Positions 29,700 to 39,897 of a stretch of DNA of 64,000 nucleotides are shown here, in pieces. Position 1 is the stretch's first letter, and every line of letters begins with the position of its first letter. The position numbers were made by a program, and so were the translations under genes. Under the pieces are notes generated by a model, which saw only the letters and a list, made by a program, of their open reading frames with translations, was not told the DNA's origin and made no database searches. Origin of the DNA: Lachancea dasiensis (taxonomy: Eukaryota > Ascomycota > Saccharomycetes > Saccharomycetales > Saccharomycetaceae); the NCBI GenBank assembly GCA_900074725.1, contig LT598459.1:444467-508466 (forward strand), given 5' to 3'.

Positions 29700-29736
29700 C
29701 TTTATCTGCGCTCAAGGTTGGCGATAGGGTAAATAG

Positions 29737-30063
29737 GATGGTAAAATTGATGGTAAAATTGATGGCATCCCTTATTTTATTCGAGAGTTGGCGAGTACAC
29801 TTGTACCCGCCATTTTGACCATAATGAGATACTTCAGCGAAATTGAGCTACGATGATGCTTCAGAGCGCTTCTTCAGAGCGCTCTTTCTCTTTCGCGTAT
29901 CCCTGCTAACTAACTACCTACCTCTAAGGTCCTTTCTTTGGATTTCTTGCACGGCAGTGGACAGAACTTGAATAGGTAATGAAAAAGTCATTCGTATTGT
30001 TTCACAGCAATACTCCTTACCCTCAAGCAAATTGGCAGAGCCCCAGCAAATTGGCAGAGCCCC
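29737..30063 (+). repeat. Three short tandem duplications in one promoter
   Basis: Within the divergent YOR289W-MPD1 promoter: a 12-bp unit GATGGTAAAATT at 29737-29748 and 29749-29760 (plus GATGG); a 12-bp unit CTTCAGAGCGCT at 29859-29870 and 29872-29883; and a perfect 19-bp unit AGCAAATTGGCAGAGCCCC at 30026-30044 and 30045-30063. All are direct and essentially identical. Confidence 0.85.
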
Positions 30064-30257
30064 AGCAGCACGTTGTATAGTTGTCAAATATAAGCGTAAA
30101 TGGTCTGTTGACTTTGTTTTAGGAAATCAATTCTGGGTGTTTTTAGATCATTAAACGTGATTCAACGCACAATATTTTATAGTCACTAGAAAGCGAAGAC
30201 GGCACAAAATCTTTTCTTTCCCGCCTTGACCACCACTCCCCTTACAGCATATGCCAA

Positions 30258-31217
30258 ATGAGAATACCAGGGGGCCTAGTGGTGTTTGTGCTATTTTGCT
30301 TGGCCAGCGCTCAGAATTTTTATGACAAAAATGCGCACATTATGGAGTTGACACCTAAGAGCTTTGACAAAGTGGTGCATCGCACTAACTACACTACAAT
30401 GGTAGAGTTCTATGCCCCATGGTGTGGATACTGTCAACAGCTTAAAGGCATAATGCAAAAAGCTGCAAAAAGCTTGGACGGTATCGTCCAAATTGCAAGT
30501 GTAAATTGTGATCTAGCCAAAAATAAACGACTCTGCGCCCAATACCGTGTTGAGGGTTTTCCAACACTAATGGTATTTCGTCCACCCAAAGTAGACCTGA
30601 AGAAGAGTGCAGATAGTCGGATTGCTCTGGGAAATCACGCAAGTGAGATATATAAAGGAGAGAGAAAGCTCAGGCCAATCGTGGACTTTTGCACATCTCG
30701 AGTTAAAAATTACGTGAACCGTATACCAAGGATTGAAAAAATGCTCGAAATTTTGAAGAACTCATCTCAATCGAGGATGCAAGTGATTCTCTTTTCGAAA
30801 AGGGATAAAATCTCACCTTTGTATAAAAGCCTGGCTTTGGATTGGCTAGGGGTAATGGACTTCCATGTCTTCCCTAATTCTAAGCTTCAGGGACTTTCCA
30901 ATGCTTTAGAACCACTTGGCGGCAAATTCAAGGAACTTTTGCTAGGTCTGCAACAGGATCAAGCGTTTTCTGACTCAAGTCTTTTGGTTGCTTTTAACGC
31001 AGAAACACAAGACTATCATATCTATGAAGATCAATCTTTTGATAAAAAGGATGTATGGAAATTTTTATCACTGTTGGCAGAACCGCGCGAAGGCCCATAT
31101 ACCAAGCGTCAAGAATATTTAGATGCTGTCCGGAAAGGCTTGCAAATTTCTCGGGAGGAAAAAGGTCAAAAAAAAACAGATCAATGTTTCACCATGATGA
31201 GTTGTAGAGCTACGTAG
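30258..31217 (+). CDS. MPD1: Protein disulfide isomerase family member Mpd1, HDEL out of frame
   Basis: ER-lumen thioredoxin-fold oxidoreductase related to Pdi1. 319 residues as it reads (S. cerevisiae 318). It has a signal peptide (1-19) and the active site APWCGYC with Cys56 and Cys59 (S. cerevisiae CGHC). As read it ends SCRAT, with no ER-retrieval signal. In the -1 frame the DNA at 31190-31207 reads HHDEL and a stop. One more A in the nine-A run at 31168-31176 would make the protein end in HHDEL at residue 316. Either the A count is wrong in this sequence, or this strain makes a form that should leak from the ER. An out-of-frame ATG lies 7 bp upstream at 30251. Confidence 0.94.
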   Translation: MRIPGGLVVFVLFCLASAQNFYDKNAHIMELTPKSFDKVVHRTNYTTMVEFYAPWCGYCQQLKGIMQKAAKSLDGIVQIASVNCDLAKNKRLCAQYRVEGFPTLMVFRPPKVDLKKSADSRIALGNHASEIYKGERKLRPIVDFCTSRVKNYVNRIPRIEKMLEILKNSSQSRMQVILFSKRDKISPLYKSLALDWLGVMDFHVFPNSKLQGLSNALEPLGGKFKELLLGLQQDQAFSDSSLLVAFNAETQDYHIYEDQSFDKKDVWKFLSLLAEPREGPYTKRQEYLDAVRKGLQISREEKGQKKTDQCFTMMSCRAT

Positions 31218-31438
31218 TTTTGTAATATGCTAACTCTCGTCGCTTGACGGTGTGAGTGTCGCTCTAAGTGGCGCACCGTCCTATTTTAGCTTGCGCGCTT
31301 AAAATGATTACCCGCATTTATAGTTTTTCGAGTTCAATAAAACATATCTACTCCATCGATCAAAATGGTCTGGATCGCCCGTTAAGCAACGATTCTTTGA
31401 TATTACTTACTTGGATTGATCATTACCTGCCACAACCA

Positions 31439-31810
31439 ATGATTACCAAGTATTTCACAAAAGTGGTAGTCAAATTCAACCCATTTGGTAAGGAAGGTAT
31501 GCGCTGAGTTCTATTTTTTTATATTGTGTTGGAGAGCTATTGAGGAGACAGCTACTAACTTTGTTAATCAGCCAAAAGCGCTCGCCTTCTTTTGAGTGCG
31601 ATTCCACCTGCACAGCGGCTGACCGGTACATCGATACAGAACAAACTCCTCACAGCTGCTTCTACCGAGAGCCCGATTGTGAAAATTACCTTCAAGGATA
31701 AAACAGAAATGGAGGCGGACCCAACAAAGATGACTTTCAAAGAATTAGGAAACTATTTCGACAGACACTCTCGGAAGCTGGGTCTTAAGGAGAGCATTGA
31801 ATCCCAATAA
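31439..31810 (+). CDS. MRPL44: Mitochondrial large ribosomal subunit protein mL53, spliced
   Basis: Component of the mitochondrial ribosome large subunit. Exons 31439-31496 and 31572-31810 give 98 residues, the same length as in S. cerevisiae. MITKYFTKVVVKFNPFGKE is joined to AKSARLLLSAIPPAQR, matching the S. cerevisiae FGKEAKVARLILAAIPPTQR. The C-terminal part FDRHSRKLGLKE is also conserved. S. cerevisiae MRPL44 is interrupted at the same codon. The two exons appear as separate open frames and neither alone makes sense. Confidence 0.95.
31497..31571 (+). other. MRPL44 intron
   Basis: 75 nt, phase 1. The donor is GTATGC at 31497-31502 (sixth base C rather than the usual T), the branch a perfect TACTAAC at 31553-31559, and the acceptor TCAG ends at 31571, 13 nt after the branch A. 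It is at the same position as the S. cerevisiae intron. Confidence 0.93.
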
Positions 31811-32153
31811 AAATACCTTATAGTAGTGCTAGGCGTTCGCGAGCGACTAGTGTTTCCTGTACATATATATATAACTCTAATATTGAGATCCTGTTGGCAA
31901 ATAAAAGTATCCTGTTACTTTGATGCGCTGTGAAGTTGAAGTGTCCAACTATGTGCGTTCTTCAAAGGACTTGATTCGCATAAAAATTCATCATTATGAC
32001 AGTTTACTAACTAGTGATCTTCGTCGGAAAAAAATGGCGTCAACTTGAGCGTCGATGAGATGAGCTGCGAAGGACTTAAAGTTAACTGTTAACAAACAAA
32101 AATCACTTCATCACTGGCTAAACAGACCACTGGAGCCGGAAACTTTCTGAACA
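31811..32153. other. MRPL44-RRP36 spacer with promoter
   Basis: 343 bp; contains the PAC-type motif listed separately. Nothing else is seen. Confidence 0.5.
32053..32066 (+). promoter_or_regulatory. PAC element upstream of RRP36
   Basis: CGATGAGATGAGCT, about 90 bp upstream of the RRP36 start, matches the PAC motif (GATGAG core, here twice) that marks ribosome-biogenesis genes and is read by Pbf1/Dot6 and Tod6 in S. cerevisiae. RRP36 is such a gene, so the match is well placed. Confidence 0.65.
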
Positions 32154-33086
32154 ATGTCGTATTTTTTTAAGAACTTGCAACCTGGCAATGAGGTCGACGA
32201 AGGTTCCGAGGATGACGAGTTGTTGAGAACTCTGTCGAAACGAAATATACAAGATGAGGACAACGATAGCGAAACTGACGACGATGGCCTATCGAACCTT
32301 TCTTTTGACGCATTACGAAAAGCTGAAGCCCAGTTGGAGAATGAACTGCGTGGCGAAAAAAAAAGAGGACTTTCAAGTTCTAAGAGAACCTCGATTCAGG
32401 CCGTACCTCAGGCGGCAGAAACAAAGGACAAGTATTACGATGAAGAATCATTTGATGAGAACTCAGCCTCCTCGTCAGATGGCGAGGGTCTGTTTGAAGA
32501 GGAGAGTGTCCGTCGAACGGACAGCTTGAACCACACCAAAACGAAGAAGAAAAGCCATGCCCCTGCAGAGCAATCAGCGAAAAAGCGAGCTTCGAGAATA
32601 AGGCAGATACCAGGGTTAGAGATTCCCAAAAGCAAGAATGAAAATCTATATCAGGACATTCGCTTCGATAAGTCGATGGCAAAATCGGATGATTATGGGA
32701 ATATTCGGAAACATTACAGTTTTCTGGATGAGTACAGGCAGAATGAGATAAATGAGCTTACGTCGCTGTTGAAAGATCGTAAGTTTCTGAAAAAAATAAC
32801 AGACCATGAAAAAAATGAAATGGAAGAGAGGCTAACAAGCATGAAGTCTAAACTTCAAACCTTGCAAAACCGTGATTTGGACCGCAAAATTATAAAGGAC
32901 TATGAAACTGATTTGAATAAGGGAAACAAGACGAAGTTCCATTTGAAAAAGTCAGAGCAACGCAAGGTGATACAGAAATACAAGTTTGATCACATGAAAG
33001 CCAAACAAAGAGAAAAGGTCATGGATAGGAAACGGAAGAAGAGATTGGGGAAAGAATTCAAGCAATTCTCATTTCATGATAGGTAG
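32154..33086 (+). CDS. RRP36: rRNA-processing protein Rrp36 (90S pre-ribosome)
   Basis: Nucleolar factor of the 90S pre-ribosome/SSU processome needed for early cleavages of pre-rRNA. 310 residues (S. cerevisiae 300). Highly acidic first half, then the conserved IPGLEIPKSKNENLYQDIRF segment near residue 160, a long charged helical part and the basic end MDRKRKKRLGKEFKQF. The start MSYFFKNLQP equals the S. cerevisiae N terminus. No enzymatic domain is expected. Confidence 0.96.
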   Translation: MSYFFKNLQPGNEVDEGSEDDELLRTLSKRNIQDEDNDSETDDDGLSNLSFDALRKAEAQLENELRGEKKRGLSSSKRTSIQAVPQAAETKDKYYDEESFDENSASSSDGEGLFEEESVRRTDSLNHTKTKKKSHAPAEQSAKKRASRIRQIPGLEIPKSKNENLYQDIRFDKSMAKSDDYGNIRKHYSFLDEYRQNEINELTSLLKDRKFLKKITDHEKNEMEERLTSMKSKLQTLQNRDLDRKIIKDYETDLNKGNKTKFHLKKSEQRKVIQKYKFDHMKAKQREKVMDRKRKKRLGKEFKQFSFHDR

Positions 33087-33162
33087 CGGCTTCGTCGTCA
33101 TACCCGTCGGGTCATCAATTACTTATATACAGGGTAAGTTCGAAGGCAAAAACCATACAAAA

Positions 33163-33591
33163 TCAGGCGGAATTCTTGACTTTAGCACCACCCTTATCTA
33201 GCCAATCATGGATGGATCCTGGATAAATAGCGGTGTTCTCGTAGCCAAATGATTGGGCAAGCTCTTCGGCAGCCTTGGCCCTGATCCCAGCCGCACAGAA
33301 AAAGATGAGTTCCTTTTCTGATGCAGGTTTCGGCACGTCAAAGACTTCTCGAAACTCCTCTGCAGACAATCCCAAAGCCCCTGGGGCAGATTTCAAAGGA
33401 AGATTAATGGCAGTCGGCATAGAATATTCTTGTAGCTCGCTAGGTTCTCTTACGTCGATCAGAAGCTTTTGCGCATCTGGTGTTTGAACAAGGGATTTGA
33501 TGTCGTCAAATTCATAGGTTTTGGGTGTCTTGGATGCCATGCTTCTAATGAACGAAGTGGGCTTGGCTGTTCTTAAAGCCGATCTAAGCAT
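33163..33591 (-). CDS. RDL2: Mitochondrial rhodanese-domain protein
   Basis: Single-domain rhodanese, thiosulfate sulfurtransferase type (S. cerevisiae RDL2/AIM42, YOR286W, 149 residues). 142 residues here. The N terminus MLRSALRTAKPTSFIRS is basic with Ser/Ala, as for a mitochondrial presequence. The active-site Cys99 is in FFCAAGIRAK, and the second signature is DVREPSELQEY. Neighbour RDL1 is a paralog in tandem on the same strand, as in S. cerevisiae. Confidence 0.95.
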   Translation of the reverse strand: MLRSALRTAKPTSFIRSMASKTPKTYEFDDIKSLVQTPDAQKLLIDVREPSELQEYSMPTAINLPLKSAPGALGLSAEEFREVFDVPKPASEKELIFFCAAGIRAKAAEELAQSFGYENTAIYPGSIHDWLDKGGAKVKNSA

Positions 33592-33869
33592 TGCTTCACT
33601 TAAGGATGTTCGATATCGCGCGTGTGGGGTTTTTTATAGCCGTCTTGTGTATTTCATCTTGACCTCAATTTTAATTTATTTCAATTATTCTGGACATCAC
33701 TCAGTATAGAAGAAACACATTCAATAAAAGTCAGCTTTACTTAAGTTTGCTATCAAGTGGATGATGCTATCTATTATCCGCCAGTCAACATGATTAATTC
33801 CATTCGTCACGAGCGTAAAACTAACCTGAGAATTGTAAACTTAAAACGTCTGTCCACTTGCCCCGTAGA

Positions 33870-34295
33870 CTAGCTTTGGCTTTCCACCACTGTTTCACCA
33901 CCCTTGGCAACCCAGTCTTTCATCGAACCAGAATACAAACTCACATTTTGGTATCCGGCCTTTAGTGCTTCATTTTTAGCTTTACCTGCCCTAAAACCAG
34001 ACGCACATAGCATGATAAGTTCCTTTTCTTTACCGGGCTTTACAAATCCAAAATCCTTGTGAAATTCAGAAGGAGGAATATGTAAGGCAAGTGGATGACT
34101 TCTGAATGGCATGTTGGGAACACCAGGAATATGACCACTGGCGTATTCGTCGGGTTCTCTTACATCCAGTAAAATTTGGGATCCGCCCTCATTTTTAACA
34201 ATGGCTTGCACTTGGACAAAATCGTAACTTTGCTCATTATCATCGTTTGGTGTCTGTGTACTACCATTGAAGGCATCTACGACGGCTTTCCACAT
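33870..34295 (-). CDS. RDL1: Rhodanese-domain thiosulfate sulfurtransferase
   Basis: 141 residues (S. cerevisiae RDL1, YOR285W, 139). The start at 34295 is chosen because MWKAVVDAFNG matches the S. cerevisiae N terminus MWKAVMNAWNG. The catalytic Cys97 is in MLCASGFRAG; DVREPDEYASGHIPG and LYSGSMKDWVAKGG are family motifs. It lacks the presequence of its tandem paralog RDL2. Confidence 0.95.
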   Translation of the reverse strand: MWKAVVDAFNGSTQTPNDDNEQSYDFVQVQAIVKNEGGSQILLDVREPDEYASGHIPGVPNMPFRSHPLALHIPPSEFHKDFGFVKPGKEKELIMLCASGFRAGKAKNEALKAGYQNVSLYSGSMKDWVAKGGETVVESQS

Positions 34296-34582
34296 GGCCA
34301 CTCCTGTTTGTCAACCTGAAGAGCGGTATAAGAAGGATGACTGCAGAAAATATATGAGCTACTATGTGCATAATATATACAGGTGAGTTTTTAGTAAAGA
34401 ACGACCCCTAACAAACCCGGCTTCCTGTACCCTGAAATCCTGCTATTGATGTTTTAAAGGGTACTACACAACTTATATCCAAATATCTGGTATTGTTTAT
34501 AGTGAAATATTGTTTGTGTAAAGTGTTTAGTCTCTTGTTCCTAGCCTGCGCGTCTCAAAAGCGTGATCTCGTTTCTGGCTTG

Positions 34583-35272
34583 TTAGCGCAAACGTAAATC
34601 ACTTACAATGAACTCTCCATCGCCCAAATGTTGGGTGTTACCAACGCGCTTCACTTCATAGGTGCGTTTGGACTTACGATAGTCAATGATTGTGACAGAT
34701 GTGTTAAATACAATGATTCGATGCATGTCGTGCTCAGTGTAGTCAAACCATTTCAGCAGTTGGCGGATAGAGCCTCCATGACTGACGATTGCAATATTTT
34801 GTACGTCTGAACAATTTTCAGTGATCTTTGAGACCGCTTCCGTTATCCGGTGCTCAAACTCTTGCGGTTTCTCGCCAAAATCGCGAAAAGAAGCTTTGCC
34901 GTGTTTTGCCGCATAGTCCTCAGCATCACTTAGATACATGCCCTGAATTTCTCCCATGGAGCGTTCCCTGAGACCGGAATCAAGCTTCACTTCTGGCCTT
35001 TCACCTGAGCACTTATCGAGCATCTGGCCGGTTGTTTGTTGGCATCGTTTCAGATCACTGCTGTATACCCGATCGAGCCTTACTTTTCGCTCTTGGAAAA
35101 GATACTGGCCAAGCTTCTGTGCTTGCTCGATTCCAACATCGTTCAGATTTGTGTCAAGGTGGCCCTGTAGGATCTTTTGCGAATTTTCGGCCGTTTGGCC
35201 ATGTCTGACGAGGAATACACGCAGAAGATTGCCATCTTCATTTGTGCTGTAAAAGGGGATGTCTTTAGTCAT
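34583..35272 (-). CDS. Histidine-phosphatase superfamily enzyme (YOR283W ortholog)
   Basis: Phosphoglycerate-mutase-like phosphatase; S. cerevisiae YOR283W has broad phosphatase activity. 229 residues from the ATG at 35272 (230 in S. cerevisiae); start MTKDIPFYS corresponds to MTKEVPYY. The catalytic His24 is in LVRHGQTAEN, the acid/base region is LRERSMGEIQG and the second His is in IVSHGGSIRQ. The end RRVGNTQ-type motif and HLGDGEFIVSDLRLR are nearly invariant. The gene is divergent from MRE11. Confidence 0.95.
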   Translation of the reverse strand: MTKDIPFYSTNEDGNLLRVFLVRHGQTAENSQKILQGHLDTNLNDVGIEQAQKLGQYLFQERKVRLDRVYSSDLKRCQQTTGQMLDKCSGERPEVKLDSGLRERSMGEIQGMYLSDAEDYAAKHGKASFRDFGEKPQEFEHRITEAVSKITENCSDVQNIAIVSHGGSIRQLLKWFDYTEHDMHRIIVFNTSVTIIDYRKSKRTYEVKRVGNTQHLGDGEFIVSDLRLR

Positions 35273-35477
35273 ATCCACGTTCTATAACGCTATATATAGC
35301 TTTCCTCGCGTTCTTTCAGGCAAGTGTCTGAGTTACAGTTTTTCGAGCTTAGTATTAAATTCCCGAACATTTATGCTCATCGTTCAGATCAGATGCAACT
35401 AGGTAAGGCTCAAACAGCACCAGCAAGCTAGAAGTGGTACGCAATTGTGCCTCGCCTAAGGATCAGTAACTTGAGCA

Positions 35478-37451
35478 ATGCTCGAATATCCAGATACCGA
35501 TACAATTCGCATTCTAATCACCTCAGACAATCATGTTGGCTACAGTGAAAACGATCCCATTATTGGCGATGATTCCTGGAAAAGCTTTGAGGAGATTATG
35601 TCGATAGCGCGAGAAAAGAACGTCGATATGGTCATCCAGGGCGGTGACTTGTTTCATGTGAATAAGCCGTCAAAGAAAGCGTTATACCATGTCATGAATA
35701 GTTTAAGGGCAAATTGTATGGGTGATAAGCCCTGCGAACTGGAGTTACTCAGTGATGCGTCGATGGTTTTTAAATATGGCGAATTTACTGGGGTGAACTA
35801 CGAGGATCCGAACATGAATATTTCTATACCCGTTTTCGGAATCTCAGGGAACCACGACGACTCTTCGGGCGATGCGCTACTTAGTCCTATGGATATTCTA
35901 CAGGTTAGCGGTCTGATAAACCATTTTGGTAAAGTAATGGAAAGTGACAACATCGAAGTTTCTCCGCTGCTATTTCAGAAGGGTTGTACAAAATTGGCTT
36001 TGTATGGGTTGGCATCAGTCCGGGACGAGCGACTATTCAGGACTTTCAAAGAAGGGAAAGTGAAATTTAATGTTCCTGCTGTGAGAGACAAGGAGTGGTT
36101 TAACATTATGTGTGTACATCAAAACCATACCGGTCATACTAACACGGCTTTTTTGCCTGAACAGTTTTTACCAGACTTCCTCGATCTCGTCGTCTGGGGC
36201 CATGAACACGAGTGCATTCCACACCTTGTATCCAATCCCAACAAGGGCTTCGATGTACTACAGCCTGGTTCGTCAGTTGCCACATCTCTTTGCGAGGCGG
36301 AGTCAAAGGAGAAGCAAGTTTTCATCCTGGAATATCGAAGTGGGCATCAGCCGCAGTTGACAGGAATCCCGCTTAAAAGCGTGCGGCGATTTGTTATGCG
36401 TGACGTTGCGCTTAAAGATATAGTAGGATTAAAAGCTCATGATCGAGAGGCCATAACGAAATTTTTACATCGGCAGGTAGAGACAATGGTGCAAGAAGCG
36501 ATGGGCGAAAAGTGGACTTCTGGCACAAATGATGTAGAGAGGCTCATACCGAATTCAGAGCTTCCGCTCATCAGACTTCGTGTAGACTACAGCTCAAGGG
36601 TAGATGACGACTTGGACTATCAGGTCGAGAATCCAAGGAGATTTAGCAATAGGTTTGTGGGAAAAGTTGCGAATACAAATAATGTCATTCAGCTATACAA
36701 AAGAAAGAAACAATCAGCTAAAACATCGAAAGATGAGATGGACATTGAATCAATAGGCAGAGATCGTGACGATGATCTAGGGGTACAGACTATAGTACAG
36801 AGCCTAGTCAAATCGATGAATTTATCTTTATTGCCCGAACTTGGGCTAAATGAAGCAATTGGCCGTTTTGTAGAAAAGGATGAGAAAACTGCTCTAAAAG
36901 ATTACATTGACAAGGAGGTCGAAAATGAAATCAAGCTGTTAGTTGCCAATCAGCAGCTTTTGGATGTTGATAATATTCACGATCTCAAAAGGCTGGTGAA
37001 GGATGTCCGTTCTGCTAACAGCTTAGATTCTAACAGCCGTATTCTCTCAGAACAACGGAGTGCCGCTGCTCAACATGCCACATCCCTCCATAACCGAGGC
37101 AACTACGGGCCTGGTAGATCCGAAGATCCATCACAAACTTCAACTAACACACCCGCGAAGAGAAGCTTAAGGACCACCCACGCACACCAACCCCAGGAGC
37201 GTGTCCGGTCACATTCAGTCGAATCTGACGAAAGTGGCCGTGAAATGTCACCACTTTACATTGATCATGAAGAGTCCTCGCTGTCTAAAGGGCCTGGCAT
37301 CGACACAGTCGACCTTTCAGTTGACGACGGCAGCGCACGCGACATTACTCATGCTCCCCGAAAGAAGTCTAGAGGGGGCGCAAGAGGAAGGTCATCCAGA
37401 ACTCCCAAAACAGATGTTTTGAATAGTTTACTCGCCAGTAAAAAGCGATGA
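35478..37451 (+). CDS. MRE11: Mre11 nuclease of the MRX complex
   Basis: Nuclease and scaffold of Mre11-Rad50-Xrs2, acting in double-strand break resection, meiosis and telomere upkeep. 657 residues (S. cerevisiae 692). Phosphodiesterase motifs are all present: SDNHVGY (17-19 metal ligands), GDLFHVN, GNHDD, HQNHTGH and WGHEHEC. The conserved capping and Rad50-binding regions follow ([18 protein letters not shown]). The C-terminal third is Ser-rich and ends [17 protein letters not shown] like S. cerevisiae. No oddity. Confidence 0.98.
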   Translation: MLEYPDTDTIRILITSDNHVGYSENDPIIGDDSWKSFEEIMSIAREKNVDMVIQGGDLFHVNKPSKKALYHVMNSLRANCMGDKPCELELLSDASMVFKYGEFTGVNYEDPNMNISIPVFGISGNHDDSSGDALLSPMDILQVSGLINHFGKVMESDNIEVSPLLFQKGCTKLALYGLASVRDERLFRTFKEGKVKFNVPAVRDKEWFNIMCVHQNHTGHTNTAFLPEQFLPDFLDLVVWGHEHECIPHLVSNPNKGFDVLQPGSSVATSLCEAESKEKQVFILEYRSGHQPQLTGIPLKSVRRFVMRDVALKDIVGLKAHDREAITKFLHRQVETMVQEAMGEKWTSGTNDVERLIPNSELPLIRLRVDYSSRVDDDLDYQVENPRRFSNRFVGKVANTNNVIQLYKRKKQSAKTSKDEMDIESIGRDRDDDLGVQTIVQSLVKSMNLSLLPELGLNEAIGRFVEKDEKTALKDYIDKEVENEIKLLVANQQLLDVDNIHDLKRLVKDVRSANSLDSNSRILSEQRSAAAQHATSLHNRGNYGPGRSEDPSQTSTNTPAKRSLRTTHAHQPQERVRSHSVESDESGREMSPLYIDHEESSLSKGPGIDTVDLSVDDGSARDITHAPRKKSRGGARGRSSRTPKTDVLNSLLASKKR

Positions 37452-37606
37452 AACGAGTACGGGAACAGTATCTGGCAGACCTTCCTCGAGAATATCGCCT
37501 TGTACGAGAGTGACGCAGATTGTTGTCACATCAGTAATAGTGAGATATACTTGAATTTGAGCCCGTACATGTTTCCATCAGCAAGCATTTTAAAGCACAA
37601 GTCAAG

Positions 37607-38416
37607 ATGCAGAATGAACCTTTAGTCAAGGTAGATGTGGATGAAACTGAGGATACAGAGTGGAATGATATTCTCAGGCAGCATGGCGTTATACCTGAGA
37701 GAGCTCCCTCACCAACTGCTCAGCTCGAGGAGGCATTGGAAGAAGCGTTACAGAAGCAGCATGAGAACCGTTTAGAGGGGAAAGATTTATCAGACTTGGA
37801 AGAGCTTGAGGATGAGGAGGATGAAGAGTTTTTGGAACTTTACAGACGACAGAGAATAAGCGAGATACAAAAACTGCAAGAAAGGGCCAAGTTTGGCCAA
37901 GTGTTTCATGTAAATAAACCAGAATACAACAAGGAAATTACGGATTGTAGCATGGGGTCAAAGGGGGAACAGAATGGCGGGGTTTATGTCTTTGTGCATA
38001 TGTCTCTGAGCAGCAAACTGCAGAGCAGACTTTTGTCTGAACTTTTTAATCAAGCGGCAGTCAAGTTTCCTGAGCTGAAATTCGTGGATATTCCGGCAAA
38101 TAGGGCGATTGAGAACTACCCTGAAAGCAATTGCCCAACAATTATTGTTTATTATCGTGGGGAGGTTTTAAAGAATCTGGTAACTTTACTTGAGTTAGGC
38201 GGGAACGATTCCAAGTTGGCGGATCTGGAAAATTTGATGGTCAAACTTGGTGCTATCAATGAAAAAGATGATCGCCTGCTGATGAACGTAGATGACGAAG
38301 AGGTCAGAAATGAGAGGGCGGCACAGTATAGCAGAAAAGGTATCAGGACCGGCATCACAGGAAAGTTCAATTTGGGTGTCGGTGAAGAAAATGAAGATGA
38401 GGACTTTTTTGATTGA
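37607..38416 (+). CDS. PLP2: Phosducin-like protein Plp2
   Basis: Essential co-chaperone of the CCT chaperonin that aids actin and tubulin folding. 269 residues (S. cerevisiae 286). N terminus MQNEPLVKVDVDETEDTEWND, then the motif RQHGVIPERAPSP, an acidic helix (EELEDEEDEEFLELYR) and a thioredoxin-like phosducin domain (ELKFVDIPANRAIENYPESN, CPTIIVYYRGE). It ends with the basic-acidic tail GKFNLGVGEENEDEDFFD. The gap to MRE11 is 155 bp, same strand. Confidence 0.96.
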   Translation: MQNEPLVKVDVDETEDTEWNDILRQHGVIPERAPSPTAQLEEALEEALQKQHENRLEGKDLSDLEELEDEEDEEFLELYRRQRISEIQKLQERAKFGQVFHVNKPEYNKEITDCSMGSKGEQNGGVYVFVHMSLSSKLQSRLLSELFNQAAVKFPELKFVDIPANRAIENYPESNCPTIIVYYRGEVLKNLVTLLELGGNDSKLADLENLMVKLGAINEKDDRLLMNVDDEEVRNERAAQYSRKGIRTGITGKFNLGVGEENEDEDFFD

Positions 38417-38526
38417 AATGCATTGCTCTCTTTGAGCCTAAAAAGTTTAGAAGCTGCTGTTTAAATGATGATAGAAGTAAATTAACGAGTGTAATTGATG
38501 CAAATTTTGTTGGGTGTCGTACGCCT

Positions 38527-39897
38527 TCAGGAACTACCAACTTGGCGAACGATATAATAAAGTAGATATGCTTGCTGCTTGAGCACCTCTTCTTCAGAGA
38601 TAGTTACAACCATAGAGTCGTTGAATCGAAACCACTGCCCGCCTGGTATCTTGCACATGCTGGTGTAATGACCCTGATTTACCGAGCCTTCATGAGAAAT
38701 GACAGCCACGAGTTCGTAGATTATAACAGGCATACCACTGGAACTATCTTGATGACAATATGGAGTCATGTTTAGATAGGCTGGAAAATGTACTGGGTCG
38801 TTAAGTTTTACGCTAGTCCCACTCATCAGATGCTCGAATCTCTTGAGCTGTAATACCATAACTGGTGGCAATTTGGCAATGTTCATTTGTTTTATTGGAT
38901 TCCTAACAGATTCACAGCTGGAACATTTGTAGTTGAAGTCTGTAAGGGTCTCGCCTTCGTGGAAACTTTGCAAACATTCGACCAAGTTGAACTTATTCTT
39001 TATTTCTAACGAAAGATCCATCATGGGGTCAAATGTGTTATTGCTACCTTCATGACAGTCTGCACAGATGATTGTACTTCTTAGAGTACCTTGAAAGGCA
39101 GAATGCGCGATACAATTGCAATGACCAACCTTAGTTGGTGAGTTTTTTGAAATTCTGGTGTGATCGGAATGCAATTGATTTAGGAAGAACTGCCAGAACT
39201 CATGCGCATCTTGCTGTGAATATCCTGCTAAGTTTTTATCGATTTTCCAAGCACACGAAAGCAGGTCTATGAACCCCCGTTGCTGTGTAGAAAAGGTCAC
39301 GTCATCGGAGGGGCCATAGAAGCTCGTCACCACAGAATCTAAGGCGCAGGAGAAGCAAGATTTACTGTCTTGGACGGTACAGTGGGCCGCATGATACTGA
39401 TCGAGACTGTACTTCAACACGTATGGGTTGTGCACCAGCGTTTGAACGATGCTGCTCATGAAGCACGTCGAACCCATGTTCACAAGGCCACACAAACCGT
39501 CCCGCCCTCGTGCAGTGGGCAACAAACTCTTCACGGAAACATCATCCCAGCACTTTATCAGCATGGAGTTGGCCAGCATTTCGTTACCACTCACAAAATC
39601 CATGCATTTGAAACAAAAAAGAAGCTCATTGCTGGAGTTCACCCCGAAAATGTGTCCGACCTTTTCACTGTGCGCCAAAAAGTGTTGTGAGTTCCAGCAG
39701 CCGCAGAATCCACATTGAAGGCACATAAATGTCGATCCGCAATTTATCTCATTGCACTCGGAGCACCTCATCGATAGTAAATACCTATTTTTGAAGGTAC
39801 TGTGCTCGATGATGTAACGTATCATATTATATGTTTTCAAGACGCCGTCGCGAGTCTTCTCATTACGAAATGCTTGATTCAAATGTGGACAGTTCAT
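38527..39897 (-). CDS. UBP8: SAGA deubiquitinase Ubp8
   Basis: Removes ubiquitin from histone H2B as part of the SAGA DUB module with Sgf11, Sus1 and Sgf73. 456 residues (S. cerevisiae 471). The N-terminal ZnF-UBP (Cys and His between residues 3 and 98, for example CSECNEINCG and CLQCGFCGCWN) is followed by the USP domain with Cys145 in NMGSTCFMSS and His410 in NQGHYTSMC. The additional zinc ligands of the USP fold (CNC...CADC, CSSC) are visible. Confidence 0.97.
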   Translation of the reverse strand: MNCPHLNQAFRNEKTRDGVLKTYNMIRYIIEHSTFKNRYLLSMRCSECNEINCGSTFMCLQCGFCGCWNSQHFLAHSEKVGHIFGVNSSNELLFCFKCMDFVSGNEMLANSMLIKCWDDVSVKSLLPTARGRDGLCGLVNMGSTCFMSSIVQTLVHNPYVLKYSLDQYHAAHCTVQDSKSCFSCALDSVVTSFYGPSDDVTFSTQQRGFIDLLSCAWKIDKNLAGYSQQDAHEFWQFFLNQLHSDHTRISKNSPTKVGHCNCIAHSAFQGTLRSTIICADCHEGSNNTFDPMMDLSLEIKNKFNLVECLQSFHEGETLTDFNYKCSSCESVRNPIKQMNIAKLPPVMVLQLKRFEHLMSGTSVKLNDPVHFPAYLNMTPYCHQDSSSGMPVIIYELVAVISHEGSVNQGHYTSMCKIPGGQWFRFNDSMVVTISEEEVLKQQAYLLYYIVRQVGSS

